Below are positions 8,405 to 15,797 of a DNA stretch of 64,000 nt, one piece after another. Source of the stretch: Streptomyces buecherae (GTDB lineage: Bacteria; Actinomycetota; Actinomycetes; Streptomycetales; Streptomycetaceae); assembly GCF_014295035.1 (NCBI RefSeq), contig NZ_CP060404.1, positions 7,232,501-7,296,500 of the forward strand, in the 5' to 3' direction. How positions within the stretch are numbered: the first letter of the stretch is position 1; the number at the start of each line of letters is the position of its first letter. The translations under genes and the position numbers were made by a program. The notes beneath the pieces were generated by a model. That model made no database searches and was not told the origin of the DNA. It worked only from the letters and a program-made list of their open reading frames with translations.

Positions 8405-8605
8405 TTACGCGGTGAAGTCGCCGGCCTTGATGCCGGCCACGAACGCGGTCCAGGCCGTGGTGTCGAAGGCCAGGGTGGGGCCGTGCGGGTCCTTGCTGTC
8501 GCGGACGGGGATGGTGCCGTGGGTTGCGAGGTTGGCGGCGACCTCAACGCACTGGCCACCGTGTTCGCTGTACGACGACTTGATCCAGTGGGGGGATTCG
8601 GTCAT
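8405..8605 (-). CDS. DUF397 small protein (second copy)
   Basis: 66 residues, start MTESPHWIKSSYS at an ATG (a longer in-frame version adds non-homologous residues). It contains the DUF397 hallmarks: WxKSSYS at the N-terminus, a CVEVAAN segment, VRDSKDPHGP and the closing WTAFVAGIKAGDFTA. The family is made of partners of XRE/DUF5753 regulators; such pairs (Scr1/Scr2 in S. coelicolor) have been reported to activate antibiotic production. It has its own upstream dyad (8643-8655) and is separated from the next DUF397 gene by a hairpin, so it may be transcribed independently. Its sequence is close to the 8821 copy, indicating local duplication. Confidence 0.85.
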   Translation of the reverse strand: MTESPHWIKSSYSEHGGQCVEVAANLATHGTIPVRDSKDPHGPTLAFDTTAWTAFVAGIKAGDFTA

Positions 8606-8642
8606 CACGGGTGCCCTTCGCGCTTGCGTGGTCATGGTTACG

Positions 8643-8655
8643 GGCAACGCTTGCC
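8643..8655. promoter_or_regulatory. GGCAA-N3-TTGCC dyad upstream of DUF397 gene
   Basis: GGCAACGCTTGCC is a perfect 5+5 inverted repeat, 38 bases upstream of the start at 8605. Candidate operator for the neighbouring XRE regulator; not proven. Confidence 0.5.
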
Positions 8656-8764
8656 ATGGCGCTTCGGCGTAATCGACGGTAGGTCGCTGGTGTGTCCGCG
8701 TGGAAGTGCCCTACGGGCCATGTGACTCGACGGGCTTGCACTCACCGGTCGTTGGCGCAGAGGA

Positions 8765-8801
8765 GGCCCCTGCCAGTCGCGGTTCGCGAGTGGCAGGGGC
8801 C
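8765..8801. terminator. Strong hairpin after DUF397 gene at 8821
   Basis: Outer stem GGCCCCTGCCA (8765-8775) with TGGCAGGGGCC (8791-8801), 11 perfect pairs; the loop itself folds as TCGCG-GTT-CGCGA. A good intrinsic terminator for the XRE-DUF397 transcript. Confidence 0.7.
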
Positions 8802-8820
8802 CGGTGTGGTGCGCGTGGGG

Positions 8821-9027
8821 TTACGCGGTGAAGTCGCCGGCCTTGATGCCGGCCACGAAGGCGGTCCAGGCCGTGGTGTCGAAGGCCAGGGTGGGGCCGT
8901 GCGGGTCCTTGCTGTCGCGGACCGGGACGGTGCCGTGTGCGGCGGCGAGGTTGGCGGCGACCTCGACGCATGCGCCGCCGTTGTTGCTGTAGGAGGACTT
9001 GAACCAGCGGGGAGATTCGGTCGTCAC
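8821..9027 (-). CDS. DUF397 small protein partnered with XRE regulator
   Basis: 68 residues, GTG start MTTESPRWFKSSYS. It shows the same signatures as its neighbour (WFKSSYS, ACVEVAAN, VRDSKDPHGP, terminal VAGIKAGDFTA). Its GTG overlaps the stop codon of the upstream XRE gene (GTGA), so the two are translationally coupled. In the family the DUF397 protein works together with the XRE/DUF5753 protein, either by direct contact or in a toxin-antitoxin-like manner; which applies here is open. A terminator hairpin follows. Confidence 0.88.
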   Translation of the reverse strand: MTTESPRWFKSSYSNNGGACVEVAANLAAAHGTVPVRDSKDPHGPTLAFDTTAWTAFVAGIKAGDFTA

Positions 9028-9881
9028 GGGGAGCCCTTTCGCAACTGGTTGATCGCGGCCACAGATTCCGCCTGCGGGCAGGCTTCGGCCTGTAGCTGAT
9101 GGTAGGCCGTCAGTATGGGAAGCACGAACGAGCTTTCGCGCTCTACGTGGCCTCGATGCGCAGACTCGGCGTACGACATGAGCGAGCGATCTGCCATGGT
9201 CAGGATGTAGAGCGGCAGGTCGAACGTGCGACGTGCTCCCATGCCGTATGGCGCGATCTGGAGCACGGTGGTCGGCAGCTCGGCGAACTCCAGCAGCCTC
9301 TCATACTGCGCCTTCATCACCTGTGATGCCCCGATAGGGCGTCGGACGCAGCTCTCGTCCATGACGACGAAGAGCATGGGCGGGGATGACCGAGCGACTG
9401 CGGATTGCCTTTGCGCAACAAGTGATACGCGCTCGTGTGCCTGCTCTTCCGTGATCGCTCCCCGCTGCACAGCATGCTCGGCGAGTACCGACGCGTACTC
9501 CGGCGTCTGAAGCAGTCCAGGGATGATCCCGATCTCAAACAGCCGAACTTCCGCCGCCCGCCCCTCGTAGTCGACGTACTCCGGGAAGCCCTCCAGCAAG
9601 CTCCCGTTCCGCATCTCGCGCCACTCGCGCTCGTACGCGTCGCCGCCGAGGAAGCGATCCAGACTGCGCGAAAATCGGAGAGTCGGGGGTTTGCGGCCGG
9701 TTTCGATCGCTGACATGTGGGTGCCGGAGTACCCCACCTTTTCGCCGAACTCCTCCTGCGTCCACCCGCGTTCCTCGCGCACCCTGCGTAAACGCGCGCC
9801 GAAGGCCGCTTGTGGCGAGCTGTCCGGGTTCAAGTCCTTCAGGTTCAAGGAGTGATCACCAACTGTTCGTTCGTCTCTCAC
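9024..9881 (-). CDS. XRE-family regulator with DUF5753
   Basis: 285 residues with the GTG start at 9881 (VRDERTVGDHSLNLKDL...); a longer in-frame extension crosses the divergent promoter and is rejected. The helix-turn-helix is at about 22-75 (FGARLRRVREERGWTQEEFG ... SGTHMSAIETGRK). The rest is DUF5753: YVDYEGRAAEVRLFE, GLLQTPEYASVLA, PYGMGARRTFDLPLYIL. The family comprises WhiJ/Scr1-type regulators of development and antibiotic production, each usually paired with DUF397. It is coupled to the DUF397 gene at 8821 and divergent from a three-gene operon across a 16-base palindrome at 9925-9940, its likely operator (inference). Confidence 0.9.
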   Translation of the reverse strand: MRDERTVGDHSLNLKDLNPDSSPQAAFGARLRRVREERGWTQEEFGEKVGYSGTHMSAIETGRKPPTLRFSRSLDRFLGGDAYEREWREMRNGSLLEGFPEYVDYEGRAAEVRLFEIGIIPGLLQTPEYASVLAEHAVQRGAITEEQAHERVSLVAQRQSAVARSSPPMLFVVMDESCVRRPIGASQVMKAQYERLLEFAELPTTVLQIAPYGMGARRTFDLPLYILTMADRSLMSYAESAHRGHVERESSFVLPILTAYHQLQAEACPQAESVAAINQLRKGSP

Positions 9882-9924
9882 AAGTTGAAGACCCCCCGAC
9901 TCTAGGGGACCCTCGGTGCTCCCG

Positions 9925-9940
9925 GTAGTGACATCACTAC
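9925..9940. promoter_or_regulatory. Palindrome between XRE gene and divergent operon
   Basis: GTAGTGA-CA-TCACTAC: perfect seven-base arms, 44 bases from the XRE start and 21 from the divergent GTG start. Placement between divergent genes suggests an operator bound by the XRE protein. Confidence 0.55.
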
Positions 9941-9960
9941 GGAGAGGAGCGGACCCCACC

Positions 9961-10251
9961 GTGTCCAACACCCCCGCCCCCACCCCTCCCGACGCCAAAC
10001 TTGCCGCGTTGCTCGACAAGCACGATCGCGAGGCACGGGGCAGCACCCCACAGGAAGACACGCGGACGCGTCAGCAGGCCAACTCGCAGGTTGAAGCGTC
10101 AAGTTCGTGTGCCACGTGCAGGGCCATCCGGACGGTCGCCGAACGGGCAAGAGCGTTGCGCGATGCCATTCAGCACCGTAAGGCCATCGAGGCTTTGCAT
10201 GTCCACCGTCTTCGCCAACATGCCCCCGAACGAGGTGACGGCGCGTGCTGA
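9961..10251 (+). CDS. Hypothetical protein, first gene of the operon divergent from XRE
   Basis: 96 residues from a GTG (MSNTPAPTPPDAKLAALLD), preceded by GGAGAGG. The N-terminal third is Pro/Thr/Gln-rich and probably disordered. Then comes CATC, a CxxC pair, in a helical segment (CRAIRTVAERARALRDAIQH) with alternating charges. No family is recognised. It is the first gene of a tight three-gene unit (overlaps of 7 and 1 bases) that faces the XRE-DUF397 pair, an arrangement often seen in streptomycetes, so it is probably under XRE control. Confidence 0.72.
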   Translation: MSNTPAPTPPDAKLAALLDKHDREARGSTPQEDTRTRQQANSQVEASSSCATCRAIRTVAERARALRDAIQHRKAIEALHVHRLRQHAPERGDGAC

Positions 10252-10565
10252 CCCACCTCATCTTCGAGGACGCGCACCGCGTCCTCGTGCAGGACGTGGC
10301 GCTCCGGTTCTTCCTGCGGACCGGTGACACGTGGGCGCCGGTCACCGACACCGACTTCCGGCACGCCTACGAACTCGCCCTCTTCGACCCCGACGCCCTC
10401 CGCAAGGACGTGCTCTGCCCCAACGCGCGACGCGTCGAGTGCACCACCGGCGAGGGGTGGTTCTGGTCCGACGGGAGCCGATCCGCGGGACTGTGCACCT
10501 TCGGTGACCGCAGTCCCCAGGAGTGCGCCAGCATGGCCCAGTTCATGGTTGGCGACACCTCGTGA
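10245..10565 (+). CDS. Hypothetical protein, second gene of the operon
   Basis: 106 residues; the GTG start overlaps the previous stop by seven bases (GTGCTGA), so translation is coupled. No signal peptide or membrane segment. The sequence (LIFEDAHRVLVQDVALRFFLRTG, then DTDFRHAYELALFDPDALR and three cysteines, one in CTFGDRSPQECASM) belongs to a small actinobacterial family without known function. The operon context suggests joint action with the Nudix-like protein downstream. Confidence 0.75.
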   Translation: MLTHLIFEDAHRVLVQDVALRFFLRTGDTWAPVTDTDFRHAYELALFDPDALRKDVLCPNARRVECTTGEGWFWSDGSRSAGLCTFGDRSPQECASMAQFMVGDTS

Positions 10566-11092
10566 TGGCCCGCCAGACCTGGGTTCACCTCCTCGTATGG
10601 CGTCCCGTCGAGCCAGCCCGACCGCTCGACGTCAGCCGGGCCTGGCCGCGCGTCCTCCAGGTGTTGGGCGGCGGCGGTGCGCCCGCGCCGCCGGGCGTCA
10701 TCCTGCGGCCCGACGAGTCCATACGGGCCGCCGCCGGTCGCATCGCCACCGCGCTGGGGTTGCGACCGCCCACCCTGCCGCGCGTGCTGGCCGTGGACCA
10801 GCGACCGGCCGAGGGTGACTGCCCGGAGGAGCTGTCGCTGATCGTGGACGGTGGCTGGCTCGCGGACGACGTCCCCGTCGCCTGCACCTGCGGTCAGCAT
10901 CCCTGGTCCTGGACGCCCGTGGCCGAGCTGGGTCGCCTCGCCTTGGTGCACGCCCTGCGCGGCCTCGTGGTCGGTCAGTCACCCCCGGCCCTCTGGAACG
11001 GCACGCCCTTCCGCCTGGCCACCGACCCCGACCCCGATTCCGTCCCCGGACCCGAACCCGGCCCCGATCTCGGTCGCCGGCCTACGTCCTGA
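10565..11092 (+). CDS. Nudix-fold-like protein with degenerate Nudix box
   Basis: 175 residues from ATG at 10565 (MARQTWVHLLVWR); this A is also the last base of the preceding stop. The core resembles a Nudix hydrolase strand-loop-helix (GVILRPDESIRAAAGRIATA ALGL region, about residues 40-65), but the REUxEExGU signature is not kept: where REUxEE should be there is AAAGRIAT. A CTCGQHPWSW segment follows, and the last ~30 residues are a Pro/Asp-rich tail (DPDPDSVPGPEPGPD). It may bind rather than hydrolyse nucleotides. Fold assignment is tentative. Third gene of the operon divergent from XRE-DUF397. Confidence 0.65.
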   Translation: MARQTWVHLLVWRPVEPARPLDVSRAWPRVLQVLGGGGAPAPPGVILRPDESIRAAAGRIATALGLRPPTLPRVLAVDQRPAEGDCPEELSLIVDGGWLADDVPVACTCGQHPWSWTPVAELGRLALVHALRGLVVGQSPPALWNGTPFRLATDPDPDSVPGPEPGPDLGRRPTS

Positions 11093-11211
11093 TCCAGGGT
11101 GCTCCAATCCAGTCGCCCCGTCACCCAGCCGTCCGCGCGCGGGGGAGTGGGGCGAGCGGGGCGGGCCCGGCCTGACTCGCGGGCCCGTAGCCCACTTCGT
11201 ACGATGGGTCG

Positions 11212-11823
11212 ATGCCCGCCTCACACCGCAAACGGCCACCTCACGAGCGTCCCGTCGCGTCCGGCGGCGGGTATCTCGCCGTGGGCGAGCGTACGGCGAT
11301 CCGGCTGCTGCGCCGGGGCGACGAGGCGGAGTTCACCGCCCGCGCGCGGGAGAGCGTCGCGCTGCACCGGCCGTGGCTGTTCCCACCCACGACGACCGAG
11401 CAGTTCGCGCACTACGTGGCGCGGCTGGAGGAGCCGGCGCGCGCCGGGTTCGTGGTCTGCGAACGGGCCACGGACGGGATCGCCGGCTACGCGACCATCA
11501 ACAACATCGTCGGCGGCGTCTTCCAGTGCGGGGCACTCGGCTATGGAGCCTTCTCGCACGCCGCCGGTCGTGGGTTGCTCACCGAGGGGCTCGGGTTGGT
11601 CATCGAGTACGCCTTCGGGCCCCTGGGGTTGCACCGGCTGGAAGCCAACATCCAACCCACCAACGCCCGCTCGATCGCGCTGGTCAAGCGGATCGGCTTC
11701 CGGCTTGAGGGCCTGTCGCCCGACTTCCTCTACGTCGACGGAGCCTGGCGCGACCACGAGCGTTGGGCCATCACCAGCGAAATGCCCCGCCGTGGCGGGC
11801 CGCAGGGCACAGTGGGGCCATGA
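11212..11823 (+). CDS. GNAT acetyltransferase, RimJ/RimL type
   Basis: 203 residues. The N-terminal 25 residues are basic; the GNAT domain begins near AIRLLRRGDEAEF, with a VVCERATDGIAGY strand, the acetyl-CoA loop around AGRGLLTEGLG, and the family end motif ANIQPTNARSIALVKRIGFR. The RimJ/RimL-like group acetylates N-termini of ribosomal proteins or small molecules such as amines; the substrate is unknown here. The last codon overlaps the ATG of the VOC gene (ATGA), so the two form one transcript. Confidence 0.85.
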   Translation: MPASHRKRPPHERPVASGGGYLAVGERTAIRLLRRGDEAEFTARARESVALHRPWLFPPTTTEQFAHYVARLEEPARAGFVVCERATDGIAGYATINNIVGGVFQCGALGYGAFSHAAGRGLLTEGLGLVIEYAFGPLGLHRLEANIQPTNARSIALVKRIGFRLEGLSPDFLYVDGAWRDHERWAITSEMPRRGGPQGTVGP

Positions 11824-12188
11824 CCGTCACCTTTCGCCGTACCGTCCCCGTACTACGGGTCTTCGACTGGGCCAAGGCCCACGCGTTCTACGTCACCTAC
11901 CTCGGCTGCGCCGTCGACTGGGAGCACCGCTTCGCCCCCGACCTGCCCCGCTACGCCCAGGTCTCCCGGGGCGCGCTGGTGCTGCACCTGTCGGAACACC
12001 ACGGCGACGGGACACCCGGTACGGCCGTGTACGTGGAGCTGGACGGGGTGCGCGAGCTGCACGCCGAGCTGACGGCCAAGGAGTACCCGTATCTCAGGCC
12101 GGGCCTCGAAGAGGACGAGATCGGACTCTCGGTCACCCTTCTTGACCCGTTCGGCAACCAGATCCGGCTCAGCCAGCCGGTGGACTGA
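11820..12188 (+). CDS. VOC family protein (glyoxalase superfamily)
   Basis: 122 residues, starting at an ATG that overlaps the GNAT stop. It has the strand pattern FRRTVPVLRVFDWAKAHAFY, a middle HLSEHHGDGTPGTAVYVEL portion, and ends LLDPFGNQIRLSQP, typical of bleomycin-resistance-like VOC modules. Coupling to an acetyltransferase suggests a small resistance or detoxification unit (inference). Confidence 0.85.
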   Translation: MTVTFRRTVPVLRVFDWAKAHAFYVTYLGCAVDWEHRFAPDLPRYAQVSRGALVLHLSEHHGDGTPGTAVYVELDGVRELHAELTAKEYPYLRPGLEEDEIGLSVTLLDPFGNQIRLSQPVD

Positions 12189-12954
12189 CCCACCCTGTGC
12201 CTGGCCCTGCCATGGCCAAGCCCCCTGTCTGCCGAGCGGGCGGCGGGCGGGGCCCCGCCGGTGTGGGGACTCCGGTCCGAGCATGGGGGTGGCTGCTTAC
12301 GGGTGTCGGGCGACGTTCCTGTCGCCGTTTCGCGCTCGTGGTCGGTCGGAATTCCGGTAGGGCCTGGCTCGACTGGCCGCAATAGGGGGAGTGGTCTCGG
12401 CGGGCTCGTTTTTTGTCCCTGCCATGTCATGTTTCGCGATGCTCGCTATTGCGCCATCCCCGTGAAAAAACATCAGGAGATGCGCGAGACAGGAAGCTGT
12501 CACGTATTTCCCGGCGGGTTTCCCTGTGCGGGTGGGTCGTTGACGCCGCGAATTCGGGCGGATGCGTCGGGGGCCGCGACGCTGGAACGGCTTTCCGTAT
12601 CACCTGGTGAACACGGCACCGAGAGCGGACGCCTATGTGAACCGCACTCGATCGGCCCACCAACGGTGGCCACGGCGGAATTCCCTGGCCCAATACGATC
12701 TGGCGGTGCCACGTAACGGCCTGGGAGGCTGTGCACGCCGGTCAGTCACGACGGCGGTGGAGCAGTGGCCATCCCGGGACCCGTGTCCCGGGGCAGCCGA
12801 CGGGTGTTCAACGTTCATTTCCCTTTTACGGTCGGGCTTTTGACGTGGTGGTGCCGCATGGGGTCGCACGCTCTCCCCCGGAGTTCGCCGACGGGCCCGT
12901 CGTGAACGGCGTACGGAAAACGCGTCTCATCCCTTTCAAGCAGGAGGTTCTGTC
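12189..12954. other. Long intergenic region upstream of the three-repeat lectin
   Basis: No gene is supported in these ~765 bases. Base composition is lower in GC than the surroundings, with T6 at about 12410 and A6 at about 12465. A perfect dyad CCCGGGAC-CCGT-GTCCCGGG lies at 12773-12792 and may be an operator or hairpin. The AGGAGG ribosome site of the lectin gene is at the right end. Confidence 0.5.
12773..12792. promoter_or_regulatory. Perfect 8+8 dyad upstream of lectin gene
   Basis: CCCGGGAC and GTCCCGGG separated by CCGT. It lies about 160 bases upstream of the lectin start in otherwise gene-free sequence; operator or attenuating hairpin. Confidence 0.4.
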
Positions 12955-13404
12955 ATGCGCTTTCGGACCACGGTAGTGGCGGCCATGGGCATGGGTTGTG
13001 CCCTGGCGGGAGTGTTCTCCAGCACGGCCTACGCCGCTCCGCAGGTGCAGTTCAAGAACGTGGCCACGGGTAAGTGCCTGGACAGCAACGGCGCCGGTGA
13101 CGCCTACGCCCTTGGCTGCAACGGAGGGAACTACCAGCGCTGGACGGTGTCGTTCAACAGCATCGGTGGTGGGGAAATCAGAAACGTGGCCACGGGCAAG
13201 TGTCTCGACAGCAACGGCGCCGGTGACGCCTACACGCTCGGCTGCAACGGCGGCAACAACCAGCGCTGGACGGTACGGGAGTCGGGCGCCGGCATCGTGG
13301 TCTGGAAGAACGTGGCCACGGGCAAGTGCCTGGACAGCAACGGCGCCGGTCACGTCTACACGTTGGGTTGCAACGGCGGCAACAACCAGCGCTGGGGAGG
13401 CTGA
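12955..13404 (+). CDS. Secreted three-repeat ricin B-type lectin
   Basis: 149 residues with a near-perfect AGGAGG six bases upstream. Residues 1-28 are a Sec signal peptide (cleavage near AYAA). The mature part is three nearly identical units at 33-63, 75-105 and 117-147, each NVATGKCLDSNGAG... LGCNGGNxQRW, spaced exactly 42 residues (126 bases) apart. This is a single beta-trefoil with three equivalent QxW sugar-binding lobes, with the last lobe ending at the stop. Identity between units is unusually high for natural trefoils, pointing to recent internal triplication. No enzyme domain; probably an extracellular carbohydrate-binding protein. Confidence 0.9.
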   Translation: MRFRTTVVAAMGMGCALAGVFSSTAYAAPQVQFKNVATGKCLDSNGAGDAYALGCNGGNYQRWTVSFNSIGGGEIRNVATGKCLDSNGAGDAYTLGCNGGNNQRWTVRESGAGIVVWKNVATGKCLDSNGAGHVYTLGCNGGNNQRWGG

Positions 13405-13417
13405 CCCGCAGGTCGGA

Positions 13418-13433
13418 CAGCACCTGGGTGCTG
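13418..13433. terminator. Short hairpin between convergent lectin and esterase genes
   Basis: CAGCACC-TG-GGTGCTG, 14 bases after the lectin stop and 21 bases from the esterase stop; the real loop is four bases. Confidence 0.4.
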
Positions 13434-13453
13434 GCTGACGCAGGCTCGGCCCG

Positions 13454-14845
13454 TCAGGCTGGTTCGCCTCGCCGCTCCCCCTCACCCCGCCCCGGGCCGA
13501 GGAGGGCGGTGAGGCCGTCGGCCAGTTCGGTGCGCCAGCACAGGTAGTCGTGGCCGCCGTTGAACTCCCGGTACTCCGCCGCGTAACCCCGGGCCCGGAG
13601 GACGTCGGGCAGGCGGCGGTTGGCTGGGAGCAGCACCCACTCCTGCTCGCCGGCCGACAGCCAGCAGCGCACCGGGTGGTCCGGGGCCGCCGGGGTGGCC
13701 TCGACCAGGGAGGTCAGCCACTGCGCCGCGGGGCCGTCCGGCCACCAGAAGGAGCCCGACTGGGACAGCGCGTTGCCGAACCGGTGCGGGGCGCGGATGG
13801 CGGCGTACGTGGCCATCAGGCCGCCCAGGCTCTGGCCGGCCAGTACGGTGCGCGTCGGGTCGGTGGTCAGCGGCCAGCGCTCGGTGGCCCAGGGCAACAG
13901 GTCGTCGGTGAGGAAGTCCACGAACCGGTCGTTGCAGGCCAGCTCCGCCCAGCGGGTGTCGCTGTCCAGCGACTCGGGCAGCAGCGCGACCAGCGGCGGA
14001 ACGCGCCCGTCGGCGATCAGGTTGTCGAGGAGCGTGGCGACGTCCAGCTCGGGCTGCCACATCTCGCCGTCGAAGAGGACCAGCACGGGCAGGCCGGCCT
14101 CGGCCTCCGGGCGGGTACCGGGCCCGTCGCCGGCCGCTGCAGGTGCGGGTTCGTACACCCACACCCGACGCTCGTTGCCGAGTCCCGTACACCCCACCGT
14201 GTGACGGCTGACCGTGCCCCGTGGCACGTCCGCGCGCCGCTGCCAGGCGGTGTCGGGCGGCGCGGCCGGGAGGCGGACCACGGACTGCGGGGGGCCACCC
14301 CAGCGGCGCGGCAGCGTGCGGGGGTTGCGCGGGTCGGGGCGGCCCTGGCCGCGCAGCCAGGCGAGGTAGCCGGGGTCGGACGGGGAGAGCGGCGCCCCCT
14401 CGTCCACGCAGAGCGCGTACGTGGCCTGCCAGTCCCGCCGCATGCGGATCGACCAGTGCCACACGTCGCTGTCGGGCAGCCGCTCCATCAGGTTGTGCTC
14501 GGGCGCGCGCGGGTCGATCACCTTGTTGGGCAGCACCAGCACGGACCGGGTGGCCGGGGTGCCGCGCCACAGGAAGGTGACGACGGCGTGCTCCGGGTCG
14601 CCCAGCGGGTCCGGCTCGACCAGCGGCGTGCCCGCGGCCTCGACCTCGCGCCAGAAATCGGGCACCGCGTTCGTGGCCGCCGCGTCGCGCCGGCGCCGCC
14701 GCCGGTCCAGCTCCGCGACCCGGGGGCTGGCCACCCGGGGCACGGGCGCGGGGCGCGGCACGCGCGGGGGGCGCTTGGGCGCGTCGGTCGGGGCGCCGCC
14801 GCGGGCGTGGGCCGACGCGTCGGTCGGTGGCGGGGAGGCGGACAT
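13454..14845 (-). CDS. Enterochelin-esterase-like alpha/beta hydrolase
   Basis: 463 residues; GGAGG lies nine bases upstream of ATG. The N-terminal ~60 residues are Pro/Arg-rich and probably disordered. About 65-200 is the Fes N-terminal domain (FWREVEAAGTPLVEPD, FLWRGTPATRSV, WHWSIRMRRDWQATYAL). The catalytic alpha/beta domain follows, with the nucleophile elbow AGQSLGG (Ser339) and a catalytic His in FNGGHDYLCWR. The family hydrolyses ferric catecholate siderophores in the cytoplasm to release iron. A partial iron box lies about 115-135 bases upstream. Siderophore substrate unknown; a general esterase role cannot be excluded. Confidence 0.85.
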   Translation of the reverse strand: MSASPPPTDASAHARGGAPTDAPKRPPRVPRPAPVPRVASPRVAELDRRRRRRDAAATNAVPDFWREVEAAGTPLVEPDPLGDPEHAVVTFLWRGTPATRSVLVLPNKVIDPRAPEHNLMERLPDSDVWHWSIRMRRDWQATYALCVDEGAPLSPSDPGYLAWLRGQGRPDPRNPRTLPRRWGGPPQSVVRLPAAPPDTAWQRRADVPRGTVSRHTVGCTGLGNERRVWVYEPAPAAAGDGPGTRPEAEAGLPVLVLFDGEMWQPELDVATLLDNLIADGRVPPLVALLPESLDSDTRWAELACNDRFVDFLTDDLLPWATERWPLTTDPTRTVLAGQSLGGLMATYAAIRAPHRFGNALSQSGSFWWPDGPAAQWLTSLVEATPAAPDHPVRCWLSAGEQEWVLLPANRRLPDVLRARGYAAEYREFNGGHDYLCWRTELADGLTALLGPGRGEGERRGEPA

Positions 14846-14959
14846 GGCGTGGAACCTCCGGCGCGACGAAGGGCGGTCGGGTACGGGCGAGAACCGGCAG
14901 CCGGGCCGACGCCGGGCCGGCGAGGCGCGGACCGGCGGCTGACGAGGTCCCGCTACGGG

Positions 14960-14980
14960 TGAGGGTCACCTTACCTGGCG
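14960..14980 (-). promoter_or_regulatory. Partial DmdR/IdeR-type iron box
   Basis: On the minus strand the segment CCAGGTAAGGTGACCCTCA keeps the AGGTxAGG and CCT half-sites of the actinobacterial iron box (11-13 of 19 positions, depending on the consensus used). Its place upstream of an enterochelin-esterase-like gene makes iron repression plausible. Confidence 0.4.
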
Positions 14981-15091
14981 CCTCCTCTGGCCCGTCGGCC
15001 GGCGGGCCACCGCGACCCGGGAAGGCGGCGTCGGCGTCCCGTACGGCACCGCGAATCCTCGTACGCCGGGGCTCGCGTGCAGGATGGCCTC

Positions 15092-15571
15092 ATGAACGGT
15101 GAGGACGTGAGCTTCCAGATCCCGCGCGGAGCGTCCGGCTTCTTCCGCCCGCGGGACGGCTCGTTGCCCGTCACCGACCTCGCGGCCTTCCGCACCGCGC
15201 TGTACGCGGGCGCCCGCGTCGCCGGGGGCACGGTGGGTGGGTGGGAGCGGCAGACGTACCCCCGCACGTTCCACACGGCGACGGTCACCTACCCCCACGC
15301 CACGGACGAGTGCGTCGTCCTCTGCCACGCCCACCACCCCTGGGTCGCGTTCGCACGGGAGGACCGGAACTGGTACACCGACGAGTTCCTGGCGCCACCA
15401 CCGTGGGCCCACGTCTTCGGTGACCTGGGCTTCACCGTACTGTCGCGCGCACAACTCACCACGGCCCTGTCAGCCGTCGACACCTCGGTCCTCACCCGGA
15501 CGGAGTGGCGCCAGGTCCGCGCCTACGGCGTCACCACGCTGGGCGGAGTGCTCTTCAACGCCTGGGCCTGA
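15092..15571 (+). CDS. Hypothetical cytoplasmic protein
   Basis: 159 residues from ATG at 15092, preceded by AGGA. No signal peptide or membrane segment. The sequence is rich in aromatic residues (GFFRPRDGSLPVTDLAAF, CHAHHPWVAFAREDRNWYTDEF, PPPWAHVFGDLGFTVLS) and has a C-H-A-H-H cluster. I do not recognise the family. It is isolated between the esterase and the MerR gene, without an operon partner. Confidence 0.72.
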   Translation: MNGEDVSFQIPRGASGFFRPRDGSLPVTDLAAFRTALYAGARVAGGTVGGWERQTYPRTFHTATVTYPHATDECVVLCHAHHPWVAFAREDRNWYTDEFLAPPPWAHVFGDLGFTVLSRAQLTTALSAVDTSVLTRTEWRQVRAYGVTTLGGVLFNAWA

Positions 15572-15797
15572 CGGGTGACGGCTCAACGCCCGAGCCAGGG
15601 GCTCCGGTCCGGCGGCGACGGCACGGGCAGGGGAGTCGGCCCCCTGGGAGGCCATCCGCGTACCGATCGATGGAGCTGTCGGTTCGAGCGGGGCGCCGGG
15701 TGGTGCGTCGGCGGATGACGTGGGCCGGCGAACTGGGGACCGCGGGTGAGGGAGCGGTCGATGGCGTGGCCGACTCCACAGGGTCGTAGCCGGGCGA

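Noticed and set aside
13482..14969. 495-codon minus-strand frame overlapping the esterase gene
   Set aside because: Shifted frame of the Fes-like gene; no motifs, while the other frame has GQSLGG and the Fes N-domain.
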